This document shows, piece by piece, positions 36,128 through 43,962 of a stretch of DNA of 64,000 nt (the stretch's first letter is position 1; each line of letters begins with the position of its first letter). Both the position numbers and the translations under genes were made by a program. Below the pieces are notes generated by a model that did not search any database, was not told the DNA's origin, and saw only the letters and a program-made list of their open reading frames with translations. Origin of the DNA: Streptomyces sp. MUM 203J (GTDB taxonomy: Bacteria; Actinomycetota; Actinomycetes; Streptomycetales; Streptomycetaceae); assembly GCF_022414595.1 (NCBI RefSeq), contig NZ_JADWYO010000006.1:1-64000 (forward strand), written 5' to 3'.

Positions 36128-38144
36128 GGGCACTGCCTCCTCTCGGTACGGTCGGTCCGGCCCCGTCCCGGCCGGGACGGGGAGCCTGTCGGGCGCCCAG
36201 GTGGGCGTGCAGGAACTCCAGGGCGCGGCGCAGCACGGCCACGTGGTCCGCGCCCCGGAAGCCGTCGTGGCCGGACTCCAGCCACAGGGATTCGTGCGGC
36301 ACGCCCGCGTCGCGCAGTGCGCCGAGATAGCTCCGGACCTGCTGCGGCGGGCACTTGGCGTCCTGGCTGGCGGCCACCACCAGCACGGGCGCGGTGACCT
36401 CGGCGGCGTACCGTGCGGGCGAGCTGCGCGCGTAGAGGTCCGGGAGCTGGTCGGGAGTGCCCCCGAACAGCCGCTCGTCGAGCGCCCGCAGCGCGGGGAG
36501 ACCATGGCGGTGGGCCGCGACGAGGTCCGCGATCGGCTTGACGGCGACGCCCGCCTGCCAGAGGCCCGGCCGCGTCCCGAGCGCGAGGAGCGTCAGGTAG
36601 CCGCCCCACGAGGTGCCCCACAGCCCGATGGCGTCGGCGGGGGCGAGGCCGCGGCGCAGCAGGTCGGCGCGGACGGCTGCCAGGTCGTTCACCTGGGTCA
36701 GGCCGACGCCCTCGCGGAACGCGGAACGCCAGCGGGGCCCGTAGCCGGTGGAGCCCCGGTAGTTGACGCGGGCGACACCGAGGCCGGAGGCGACGAGGGA
36801 GTGGACGATGCCGTCGTAGGCGTCCCGGTCGTGGTCGGCGGGCCCGCCGTGCACCAGGAACACCAGGGGCGCGGGGCGCGCGCCGGGGCGGCGTTCGGGG
36901 AGGCTGAGCAGCGTGTGGACGTCCCCGTCGGGGCCGGGTGTCCACAGCTCGCGGTGACGGCCGGGGACGGACTCCGGGAAGGTGCCGAGCACCGGCGGCG
37001 GCGCGGGCGCGGTCGCCGCAGTGGAGTCCGGGGCGAGCACGCGGGGGCGGGGCGGGGTGGCGCTGTCGGTCCACAGGTAGTGGACGACGCCGCCGGGGCG
37101 GGGCGCGGCGTCCGGGACGGAGCCGGGCGGGGTGGCCAGCGTCGTGACGGTGCGGCCCTCCAGGTCGACGGCCAGGAGCCGGCTGCGCCCGAACCGCTCC
37201 TGCCGCACAAGGACCCGCCGCGCGTCCGGGTACCACCGGACGCCGACCTCGGTGTCGAACCCTCCGCACCAGTCGTGCCGCCGGAGTCCGTCGAGCGGTG
37301 TCCACGAGGCCAGCCGGTAGGAGGCGCCGTCCTCGACGACCAGCAGCAGCTCGTTCGCGTTCCCCGGGTGCGGCGCGAACCCCGCCGCCCACACACGCCT
37401 CCCAGCCCCGTGGCCACGGCCCCCGGAACCGCCTCGGTCACGGCCGTCGCCGCCCGGAAGCCCGCTGCCGACGTGCTTCCCGCCGCCCTCGGCGCGTCCC
37501 CCGCGGCGGCCGTCCGGGCCCGCACGGCCGTCGCGTTCGCCGATCCCGCCGCCACGAGGGCCATGGCCGTCCCCGCCGCCCCCGAGCCGGGCCGTCACCT
37601 CGCCGCCCGACGTCATCACCGTCACCGCGTCCCGCCCGGCCGCCGGGCCGCTCACGGCCAGCAGGGCGCCGTCAGGGGAGAGGCCGGACAGACGTAACGG
37701 GCCGGGTCCCCGGAACACCGGGCGCGCCGGGCCGCCCCGGTGGCCGAGCCAGACGGTGAGGCCCTCGGGGCCGCCCACCCCCGCCGCCACCAGGCCCGAT
37801 CCGTTGATGGCGAGCCCCCGGGACGTGCCCGCGGGCACGGGCGGCAGCGCGGGCAGGTCCGGGCCGCCGTGGAAGGCCTGCACCCGCCATGTGCCGCGCC
37901 CCGCCAGGTCCTCGTCGAACCACCACACCGCCCCGTCCGCGTCGACCGTGCAGTACGCGGTGCCGTGCGGCCGGTCGGTGACCTGACGGCTCACGCCGCG
38001 CACGGAGTCGTACGCGAAGACCTCGCAGCGGCCCCCGGCGTCGGCGGTGAGCACCATCCGTGTGGGGTCCGCCGGGCAGACCTCGGGCAGAACGGCCCGG
38101 TACACGCGGTATCCGGACTCCTCCGCAGGCGGCCGTACCGTCAC
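36093..38144 (-). CDS. S9-family serine peptidase (prolyl-oligopeptidase/acyl-aminoacyl type)
   Basis: A 683-residue protein. Residues 1-430 are a degenerate beta-propeller (repeats such as VDADGAVWWFDEDLAGRGTW, WYPDARRVLVRQERFG). Residues about 430-660 are the alpha/beta-hydrolase: LVFLVHGGPADHDRDAYDG (oxyanion loop), GLWGTSWGGYLTLL with Ser 512, VLVVAASQDAKCPP with Asp 595, and WLESGHDGF with His 626. A Gly/Arg/Asp-rich insert of about 60 residues near residue 210 interrupts the propeller. Family members cut short peptides, often after Pro. Its gene overlaps the exporter upstream (GTGA) and the precursor downstream, so it is the natural leader peptidase of this cluster. Confidence 0.8.
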   Translation of the reverse strand: MTVRPPAEESGYRVYRAVLPEVCPADPTRMVLTADAGGRCEVFAYDSVRGVSRQVTDRPHGTAYCTVDADGAVWWFDEDLAGRGTWRVQAFHGGPDLPALPPVPAGTSRGLAINGSGLVAAGVGGPEGLTVWLGHRGGPARPVFRGPGPLRLSGLSPDGALLAVSGPAAGRDAVTVMTSGGEVTARLGGGGDGHGPRGGGIGERDGRAGPDGRRGGRAEGGGKHVGSGLPGGDGRDRGGSGGRGHGAGRRVWAAGFAPHPGNANELLLVVEDGASYRLASWTPLDGLRRHDWCGGFDTEVGVRWYPDARRVLVRQERFGRSRLLAVDLEGRTVTTLATPPGSVPDAAPRPGGVVHYLWTDSATPPRPRVLAPDSTAATAPAPPPVLGTFPESVPGRHRELWTPGPDGDVHTLLSLPERRPGARPAPLVFLVHGGPADHDRDAYDGIVHSLVASGLGVARVNYRGSTGYGPRWRSAFREGVGLTQVNDLAAVRADLLRRGLAPADAIGLWGTSWGGYLTLLALGTRPGLWQAGVAVKPIADLVAAHRHGLPALRALDERLFGGTPDQLPDLYARSSPARYAAEVTAPVLVVAASQDAKCPPQQVRSYLGALRDAGVPHESLWLESGHDGFRGADHVAVLRRALEFLHAHLGARQAPRPGRDGAGPTVPRGGSAHAEGRHPQQPA

Positions 38145-39460
38145 GGCGTCCCCCTCCTCAGCAGCCGCGGCGCCACGGCAGCCGTCCGGACCGCCAGCGC
38201 GGCGAGCACGGCGGCGCAGCCCAGCGGCACCCACACCGCGCCGCCCAGCGAGGCGAGCGCACCCGCCGCGACGGGCGCGAGGGCCGCCGACAGCCCGGTC
38301 GCGGTGGTCAGCACCGTCCCGGTACGGGCCTGGAGCCGGGGCGGGATCACCCGTACGGCCCGGGCCTGCAGGACGACCGTGGCTCCCGGCAGCAGCAGCG
38401 CGATCGCCCCGAACAGCAGGCCGTACACCCAGACCCGGCCGGTGGCGGCGAGCAGTGCCGCCAGCGGCACGAGCAGACAGGTGACGGTCACCACCAGCCG
38501 GGCCCCGGGCAGGGCCCGCGCCAGCCGGGGAGCGGCCAGCGCCCCGGCGAGTCCCGCGGCCCCGGCGACGGCGAGGACCGCGCCGACGGTGACGCCCCCC
38601 GCCCCCGCGCCCCGCAGCGTGAAGATCGTCCCGAACCCGAGCGCGGAGAGCACCCCGCTCATCACGACCGACCAGAGCAGGACCAGTCGCAGCAGCGGCG
38701 TCCGCCGCGCCAACGACAGCCCCGCGCCCAGCTCGACGAGCAGCGCCCGCCCGCGCGGCGCAGTCCCGGGCGCGGCGCCCTCCGAACCCTCCGGCCGGCC
38801 CGTCGACGGCCCGTCCGCCGGGCGCTTCGGGTCCCCTGCACCACCCCGGCCGTCCGCGGGCCGCAGATCCGACCGCATCGCGGACACGCACAGCGCCGAC
38901 ACCGCGTACGACACCGCGTCCGCCAGGAACGGCAGCCAGCGGGAGAGCTGGAACAGCACCCCGCCCAGCACCGGCCCGGCGACGAGCGCGAGCTGCTCCC
39001 CGGCCTGGAGGCGCGAGACGGCGTGCGGGTAGCGGTCCGGGGGGACGACCGCCGCCACCGTGCCCGCCGCGGCGGCCTCCTGGCAGGCCGTCGCGGTCCG
39101 CTCGGCCAGCAGCGCGGCCAGCAGATGCCCGAGCGTCAGCCGGTCCAGTGCCGCCGCGGCGGCCACGGATCCCATGGCCCCGGCCGAGGCGAGCGCGCAC
39201 AGGACCATGACCCGCTTGCGCGCGCCGCGGTCGGCCAGGACGGCCGCGAACGGTCCCACAAGGATGCCCAGGCCCATGGCCACCCCGGCCACGGTGCCGA
39301 CCACGGCGGGGGATTCGCCCAGCGCCAGCAGCAGCAGCGGCAGGGCGAGCCCGGAGGTCTGGGTACCGAGGGTGTCCGTCGTGTTCGCGCACCAGAAAAG
39401 CCTGAAGTCCCCGGATCCTCTCCGGCCCGTTGCGGGCGGCGGGGGAGCCGCGGTTCTCAC
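38141..39460 (-). CDS. MFS exporter of the RiPP-type cluster
   Basis: A 439-residue, 12-helix transporter of the MFS_3/EntS-like group. FRLFWCANTTDTLGTQTSGL is the typical first-helix opening, and VLADRGARKRVMVLCALASA contains motif A. A hydrophilic central loop (residues about 195-240, RPADGRGGAGDPKRPADGPS) links the two halves. It is the first gene of the minus-strand cluster, and its stop overlaps the peptidase start by 4 bases. By position it should export the finished peptide or give self-resistance. The GTG start is inferred from the ORF; upstream (39461-39600) lies the cluster promoter region. Confidence 0.8.
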   Translation of the reverse strand: MRTAAPPPPATGRRGSGDFRLFWCANTTDTLGTQTSGLALPLLLLALGESPAVVGTVAGVAMGLGILVGPFAAVLADRGARKRVMVLCALASAGAMGSVAAAAALDRLTLGHLLAALLAERTATACQEAAAAGTVAAVVPPDRYPHAVSRLQAGEQLALVAGPVLGGVLFQLSRWLPFLADAVSYAVSALCVSAMRSDLRPADGRGGAGDPKRPADGPSTGRPEGSEGAAPGTAPRGRALLVELGAGLSLARRTPLLRLVLLWSVVMSGVLSALGFGTIFTLRGAGAGGVTVGAVLAVAGAAGLAGALAAPRLARALPGARLVVTVTCLLVPLAALLAATGRVWVYGLLFGAIALLLPGATVVLQARAVRVIPPRLQARTGTVLTTATGLSAALAPVAAGALASLGGAVWVPLGCAAVLAALAVRTAAVAPRLLRRGTP

Positions 39461-39646
39461 AGGAACGTCCGCGTGCGCGTCGTCACAAGCTGTCCCCTGG
39501 TCGGATGGTTCAGAGTTCGAGCAAGTGCATGCGTTCTATGACTCGTGAATGAGCGTATGTGAGCGAGTTGGAACGCTAACGGTCGGATTCTGTGCTCACA
39601 ACCCCATGGAGTGAAGGAATCGCGAAGCGAACCGGCCCGGGCCGCG

Positions 39647-39663
39647 CGTGTACGGGGTACACG
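39647..39663. promoter_or_regulatory. palindromic operator candidate before the DHA2 transporter gene
   Basis: CGTGTAC and GTACACG, separated by GGG, form perfect 7-base arms ending 12 bases before the ATG at 39676. The site overlaps the presumed promoter, as expected for a repressor of a drug exporter. Confidence 0.45.
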
Positions 39664-39675
39664 GCCTCTGCGACC

Positions 39676-41130
39676 ATGACGGCTATGCCGCAACCCCACA
39701 CGGACGCCCCGCCGTCGACCGACCCGAGATCCGCCCGGCGCCCCGCCCGCCCCTGGGCGGTGGTGCTCGTCGCCTGCGCCGGGACGTTCCTGGTCGTGCT
39801 GGACGTGTCCGTGGTGAACGTGGCCCTGCCGTCCGTGCGGGCCGAGTTCGCCATGTCGGCAGCGGCGCTCCAGTGGGTGGTGAACGCCTATGCGATCGCC
39901 TTCTCCGGCTTCATGCTGCTCGGTGGCAGGGCGGCCGACCTCTACGGCCAGAAGCGGATGTTCCTGCTCGGCCTCGGCCTCTTCACAGCGGCCTCCGTCG
40001 CGGGCGGACTCGCTCAGGAGGGCTGGCAGTTGCTCGCCGCGCGGGCGGCTCAGGGCCTGGGCGGGGCCGTGCTGTCCCCGGCGACGCTCACCCTGGTCGC
40101 CAGCGCCGTGCCGGAGGGCCCCGCCAGGACGAGGGCCATCGGCACCTGGGCGGCGGTCGGCGCGGGCGGCGGCGCGGCGGGCGGACTGGTCGGCGGGATC
40201 CTCACGGACTTCCTGAACTGGCGCTGGGTGCTGCTGATCAATGTCCCGGTCGGCGTGCTCGTGCTGGTCGCCGCCGCCGTATGGGTCCGTGAGGTGCGCA
40301 CGGGCGGCGGCCGGCGGCTGGACCTGCCCGGCGCGGTGCTCGTCACCGGCGGTCTCGCCTCGTTCGCGTACGGCATCGTGCAGACCGAGCGGACCGGCTG
40401 GACGGACCCCCGCGCCGCCCTGCCGCTCCTCGCCGGACTGGCCCTCCTCGCGGCGTTCACCGCCGTGGAGTCCCGCACGCGCGAGCCGCTGATGCCGCTG
40501 AAGGTGTTCCGCTCACGGGCGGTCTCGGCGGCCAACGCCTCGCTTCTCGTCATCAGTTCGTCGACCTTCAGCTCGTGGTTCTTCATGACCCTGTACGCCC
40601 AGAACGTGCTCGGCTACGGCCCCCTGAGAGCGGGTCTTGCGCTCGTTCCCAGCTCGGTCAGCATCATCGTCGGCTCCAAGCTGGCACCCCATCTCATCCC
40701 GCGGCTCGGGGCGCGGCGGCTCGCGGTGTGCGGCGCCCTGCTGGCGGCGGCCGGCTTCGCGTGGCAGTCGACGATGGCCGTCAACGGCCCGTACGTCACC
40801 TCCATCCTGGTCCCGGGCGTCCTCATGATGACGGGTGTCGGGCTGGCCCTCACCCCGCTCGCCTCCCTCGCCACAGCGGGCGCCGCCCCGGGCGACGCGG
40901 GCCTGGTGTCGGGCCTGACCAACACCTCCCGCACCATGGGCGGCGCGGTCGGCCTGGCGGTGCTGGCGACGGTCGCCGCGTCCCGCACGGCGGGCGGCAC
41001 CGGCGCGGAGGCGCTGACGGCGGGCTACGCCCTGGCGTTCCGCACCGGCACGTTCGTCCTGCTGGCGGCGGCGCTGATGATGCTGGTGTGGCTGCCGCGC
41101 CCGGCGGCGGACGCCCCCCGGGGCGCCTGA
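39676..41130 (+). CDS. DHA2-type MFS drug exporter (EmrB/QacA)
   Basis: A 484-residue, 14-helix proton-driven exporter. LVVLDVSVVNVALPSVRAEF is motif D1, GRAADLYGQKRMFLLGLGLF motif A, and AAGGLVGGILTDFLNWRW motif C. Helices continue to MMLVWLPRP at the C-terminus. No ribosome site precedes the ATG and a second ATG lies three codons on, so the mRNA may be leaderless. It diverges from the RiPP-type cluster exporter but belongs to a different family. A palindrome at 39647-39663 suggests a dedicated repressor, which is not encoded next to it. Confidence 0.85.
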   Translation: MTAMPQPHTDAPPSTDPRSARRPARPWAVVLVACAGTFLVVLDVSVVNVALPSVRAEFAMSAAALQWVVNAYAIAFSGFMLLGGRAADLYGQKRMFLLGLGLFTAASVAGGLAQEGWQLLAARAAQGLGGAVLSPATLTLVASAVPEGPARTRAIGTWAAVGAGGGAAGGLVGGILTDFLNWRWVLLINVPVGVLVLVAAAVWVREVRTGGGRRLDLPGAVLVTGGLASFAYGIVQTERTGWTDPRAALPLLAGLALLAAFTAVESRTREPLMPLKVFRSRAVSAANASLLVISSSTFSSWFFMTLYAQNVLGYGPLRAGLALVPSSVSIIVGSKLAPHLIPRLGARRLAVCGALLAAAGFAWQSTMAVNGPYVTSILVPGVLMMTGVGLALTPLASLATAGAAPGDAGLVSGLTNTSRTMGGAVGLAVLATVAASRTAGGTGAEALTAGYALAFRTGTFVLLAAALMMLVWLPRPAADAPRGA

Positions 41131-41151
41131 CCCCCGGGGGCCGCCCGGGTG

Positions 41152-41673
41152 TCACCCGGCCTTCTCGGTCCGGGACCGGTACGCGAAGCGGTCGGCGGCC
41201 CGTCGGCCACGGCGTTCGAGCGGCAGGACACCGGTGGCGCCGGCGAGCCCGAACGGAGGCATGTCGAAGTAGATCGACTCGTACGCCCCCTGGGCGGCGA
41301 CATACGTCTCGTGCCACAGCCCCACATGCCGCCCGGACTTCGTGCTGTCGCCGCGCAGTCTGCGGTTGAAGGCGGCCCAGGCCTTGTGGTGCTTCAGTGC
41401 CGGGTCCGTGGCGTAGGCGTAGAGCTTCTCCTTGGACTCCCAGTACTGGACCACGTAGTACGTGCGCGGGGACGCGGTCAGCAGGACATGCCAGAGGAGC
41501 CCCCGGGAGGGGTCCTTGCTCAGCTCGCGCAGCATGCGCGGCATGCCGAGCATGACGGGCAGCCAGGCGTGCGGCGCCCAGAAGTGGTTGATGCGCATCC
41601 CGATCAGCAGGACCACGGCGTCGCCTTCGGCGGCGGCCGTGGTGTGGCCCGGGACAGGTCGGCGGCGGAGCAC
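41152..41673 (-). CDS. DUF4188 family protein
   Basis: A 173-residue protein whose central block MRINHFWAPHAWLPVMLGMP and later SPRTYYVVQYWESKEKLYAYA match DUF4188, a dimeric ferredoxin-like fold related to small monooxygenases. The function is unknown; it may act on a reactive or hydrophobic small molecule. GGAGG precedes the GTG by 6 nt. It is divergent from a MerR-family regulator gene with a pair of strong operators between them, so it is probably the regulator's main target and is induced by the MerR ligand. Confidence 0.8.
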   Translation of the reverse strand: MLRRRPVPGHTTAAAEGDAVVLLIGMRINHFWAPHAWLPVMLGMPRMLRELSKDPSRGLLWHVLLTASPRTYYVVQYWESKEKLYAYATDPALKHHKAWAAFNRRLRGDSTKSGRHVGLWHETYVAAQGAYESIYFDMPPFGLAGATGVLPLERRGRRAADRFAYRSRTEKAG

Positions 41674-41725
41674 GTGCGGCCTCCGATCGTGGTGACGGAC
41701 AGCGGAAACGCGCGGTACGTCGCTA

Positions 41726-41778
41726 TTGGATAGCGGAACTCTCCAATGGCGGGATGCTTGGATAGTGGCACTCTCCGA
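41726..41778. promoter_or_regulatory. two tandem operators for the MerR-family regulator
   Basis: TTGGATAGCGGAACTCTCCAA (41726-41746, 21 bases, shown here as half-sites TTGGA/TCCAA around TAGCGGAACTC) is repeated 32 bases on, about three helical turns, as TTGGA-TAGTGGCACTC-TCCGA (41758-41778). Both also contain TAGYGGMACT, so the repeats cover -10/-35 regions of both divergent genes. Confidence 0.7.
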
Positions 41779-41793
41779 CAGAAGGTGCAAGGG

Positions 41794-42435
41794 ATGCGGC
41801 TGGCCGAACTGAGCGGGCGGAGCGGTGTGTCGACCGCGACGATCAAGTACTACCTGCGGGAGGGCCTGCTGCCGCCCGGCCGCCGGGTCTCGGCGACGAC
41901 CGCGGAGTACGAGGAGGAGCACCTGCGGCGGCTGCGCCTGGTGCGCGCGCTGATCCAGGTCGGCGGCCTGCCGGTGGCGAAGGTGCGCGAGGTGCTGGGC
42001 CATGCCGACGACGAGTCGCTGGGCGGCGCCGTCCGGCTGGGCGCCGCGATGTGGGCCCTGCCACAGGGGCCCGAGCCGGAGGAGGGCGCGCAGGGGGTGA
42101 CGGAGGCGCGGGTCCAGGTGGACCGGCTGCTGGCGGCTCTCGGCTGGGCGTCCGCCCGGGAGATGGGCGAACTGTCGCCGGTGTACCGCTCGCTGGTTGC
42201 GCTGCTGGCCGCACTCGACCGGCTCGGCTATCCGTGCGACGCGGACATGCTGGAGCCGTACGCCCGGCTGATGCATCAGGTGGCGGTCCGGGACCACGAC
42301 GGGCTGGAGCGGTGTCCGACGGAGACGGAGAGGGTGGAGACCGCGGTCGTGGGGGCGGTCCTCTTCGAGCCGGTGCTGACCGCCCTGCACCGCCTCGCGC
42401 AGGAGGAGGAGACGTACCGCCGCCACGGCCTCTGA
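41794..42435 (+). CDS. MerR-family regulator
   Basis: A 213-residue MerR regulator. Residues 1-70 are the winged helix (MRLAELSGRSGVSTATIKYY, LREGLLPPGRRVSATTAEYE, EEHLRRLRLVRALIQVGGLP). The remaining 140 residues are an all-helical effector domain (AALGWASAREMGELSPVYRS, ALDRLGYPCDADMLEPYARL), unlike metal-sensing MerR proteins, which have short tails. AAGGG lies just before the ATG. Together with the divergent DUF4188 gene and twin operators it forms a self-contained sensing unit; the inducer is unknown. Confidence 0.85.
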   Translation: MRLAELSGRSGVSTATIKYYLREGLLPPGRRVSATTAEYEEEHLRRLRLVRALIQVGGLPVAKVREVLGHADDESLGGAVRLGAAMWALPQGPEPEEGAQGVTEARVQVDRLLAALGWASAREMGELSPVYRSLVALLAALDRLGYPCDADMLEPYARLMHQVAVRDHDGLERCPTETERVETAVVGAVLFEPVLTALHRLAQEEETYRRHGL

Positions 42436-42472
42436 GGTGCCGCGCGCGGCACGTGGGGGCGGCCGAGGCGGC

Positions 42473-42511
42473 GGAAGGGGCCGCCCGGGGGTCTCCCGGG
42501 CGGCCCCTTCC
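42473..42511. terminator. bidirectional terminator hairpin
   Basis: GGAAGGGGCCGCCCGGG and CCCGGGCGGCCCCTTCC are perfect 17-base complements with a 5-base loop, placed between the MerR gene and the convergent small ORF. Confidence 0.85.
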
Positions 42512-42526
42512 GTGGACCGTGGGCTG

Positions 42527-42688
42527 TCAGGCCGCGGTGCTGCCCTGTTCGGGCTGCCGGCGGTGACGGCCGTGCGGCCGGTTCGACGTGTCCTCGGACG
42601 ACGCCGGGCCTCCGCGGTGTTTTCCGGAGCCGCCGGCGTCCCCCTGCGGACGAGTCGCCTGGGTCGTGTCGGTGCTGGCTTCAGACAT
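42527..42688 (-). CDS. small hypothetical protein, 53 residues
   Basis: An ATG-started frame of 53 codons, MSEASTDTTQATRPQGDAGG continuing to GRHRRQPEQGSTAA, ends just before the terminator at 42473-42511, which supports it being a real transcript. The composition is hydrophilic and disordered, with no cysteine and no membrane segment. The ribosome site is poor (GGGG about 12 nt upstream). It starts 49 bases after the stop of the propeller-like gene and so could be the last gene of that unit. No function can be suggested. Confidence 0.5.
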   Translation of the reverse strand: MSEASTDTTQATRPQGDAGGSGKHRGGPASSEDTSNRPHGRHRRQPEQGSTAA

Positions 42689-42737
42689 GTGGTGAAGTCA
42701 CCCCGTCGTGATCGCTGTTGATGTGCGGCCCGTGAGT

Positions 42738-43910
42738 CTAACCGGGGGCCGTGCGGCCGGTGAGGGGCGCCTGCTGCAAGGGCACCGGCCTGCACGCGGT
42801 GGGCGCCGCGGGCCTGTCGGAACGGTTCCCACCTGCGACTTCCTCCGGTTCGAGAGGCGGAGGGGAAGCCGGTACGTCCGGTACGAGAGCCTCCGCGACG
42901 CCCTCGACGAGGGCCAGCCCGCACGGCACCGAGGCCGTCGCGTACGGCAGTCGCAGCACCCCCTCCGGGGTCCACGTCCCCGTACCGGCCAGCCACCCCT
43001 CGGGCGCCGGGAGCTGTACCAGCCGACGGGCCGCCGGACGCCACACACCGATCCAGCTGCCCGCCGCCGTGTCCATCCGCAGCGCCACCGCGCACCCCTC
43101 CGGCGTCAGCATCTGACCGGGCTGCACCGCGAACGGCGTCATCAGCGCGTCCCCCGCCCGCAGGCTCTCCGGGAACCGCACCGGACGCATGCTGCCCAGC
43201 ACACCCCACCCCAGCCGCTCCTGACCCGGCGACGGGGCATCGGACCGGATCAGCAGCAGTCCGCTGTCGGGGTCGGCCAGCACCAGCCGGTCATGGCTTT
43301 CGTCGGTGATCTGGAGCAGCGGCGTGACCTCCCCGCCCCGCTCCAGATCGACCGCCACGGCCTTGACGGGCCCTCCGCCGTCCGGCTCCCGGTCCAGCGC
43401 CAGCAGCCGCCCCGACCGGTCCAGCCACACCCCGCCCGTGCACCGCCCCCGCACCTCCGCGACATGCTCGGGCCCGAACGCGCCACCCGCCACCTGCCAC
43501 ACGGCGGTCGACCGTTCACCTGCCGCCAGCGCGAAGGCGCCGAGCCCGTCCGGCGACGGCGGCAGCAGCCGTACATGCTCCGCCTCGATCGCCCCCAGCG
43601 GCAGCTCACCCGTGCCGGGCCCGGTCGGGTAGAGCAGCGAGAACGCGAACCGCCCCGCCACCCGCCGCCCGATCAGCACGCGCCCGTCGATGAGCGGCAG
43701 CACCTGCGTGTCCCGCTCCTCCGGCTGTTCCAGGGGCAGCGGCACCGCGTAGGGCTCCGGTCCGTCCAGCGTCCAGCGCTCCGGGAACAGGGCCTCGCCC
43801 TCCCCGGCCAGCCGGGCGGCGTAGGAGCCGTCCGCGGCGATCGTCAACTCCGGTCGGCCGGCCGCGCCGTCGTCTTCCTGCGCGGCGGCCTCGATGGCAC
43901 AGGCGGTCAT
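42738..43910 (-). CDS. hypothetical beta-propeller-like cytoplasmic protein
   Basis: A 390-residue protein without signal or membrane segments. It contains repeated short strands with W/G and D patterns (PLIDGRVLIGRRVAGRFAFS, GGVWLDRSGRLLALDREPDG, SWIGVWRPAARRLVQLPAPE, GTWTPEGVLRLPYATASV) that suggest a six- or seven-bladed propeller. I recall streptomycete relatives but no characterised one. GGAGG precedes the ATG at 43910, and a good promoter (TTGTTC-N18-TAGCTT) lies 23 bases further up. The last 30 residues are Pro/Arg-rich. Confidence 0.7.
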   Translation of the reverse strand: MTACAIEAAAQEDDGAAGRPELTIAADGSYAARLAGEGEALFPERWTLDGPEPYAVPLPLEQPEERDTQVLPLIDGRVLIGRRVAGRFAFSLLYPTGPGTGELPLGAIEAEHVRLLPPSPDGLGAFALAAGERSTAVWQVAGGAFGPEHVAEVRGRCTGGVWLDRSGRLLALDREPDGGGPVKAVAVDLERGGEVTPLLQITDESHDRLVLADPDSGLLLIRSDAPSPGQERLGWGVLGSMRPVRFPESLRAGDALMTPFAVQPGQMLTPEGCAVALRMDTAAGSWIGVWRPAARRLVQLPAPEGWLAGTGTWTPEGVLRLPYATASVPCGLALVEGVAEALVPDVPASPPPLEPEEVAGGNRSDRPAAPTACRPVPLQQAPLTGRTAPG

Positions 43911-43932
43911 CGCTCGTCACCTCCGGCCACTG

Positions 43933-43962
43933 AAGCTAGTTTTCGCACTTCCACCCGAACAA
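43933..43962 (-). promoter_or_regulatory. sigma-70-type promoter of the propeller-like gene
   Basis: On the minus strand, TTGTTC (43957-43962) and TAGCTT (43933-43938) are spaced by 18 bases, with the ATG 23 bases after the -10. Local base composition is AT-rich compared with its surroundings. Confidence 0.6.

Noticed and set aside
33970..37392. 1140-residue ORF extending the radical SAM gene upstream
   Set aside because: The extension crosses the precursor and peptidase genes in a wrong frame; the maturase starts at MRVLLVN with a good ribosome site.
36093..39392. Single 1099-residue minus-strand ORF covering peptidase and exporter region
   Set aside because: The part above 38144 is an Arg/Gly-rich shadow of the exporter; the real peptidase start overlaps the exporter stop as GTGA.
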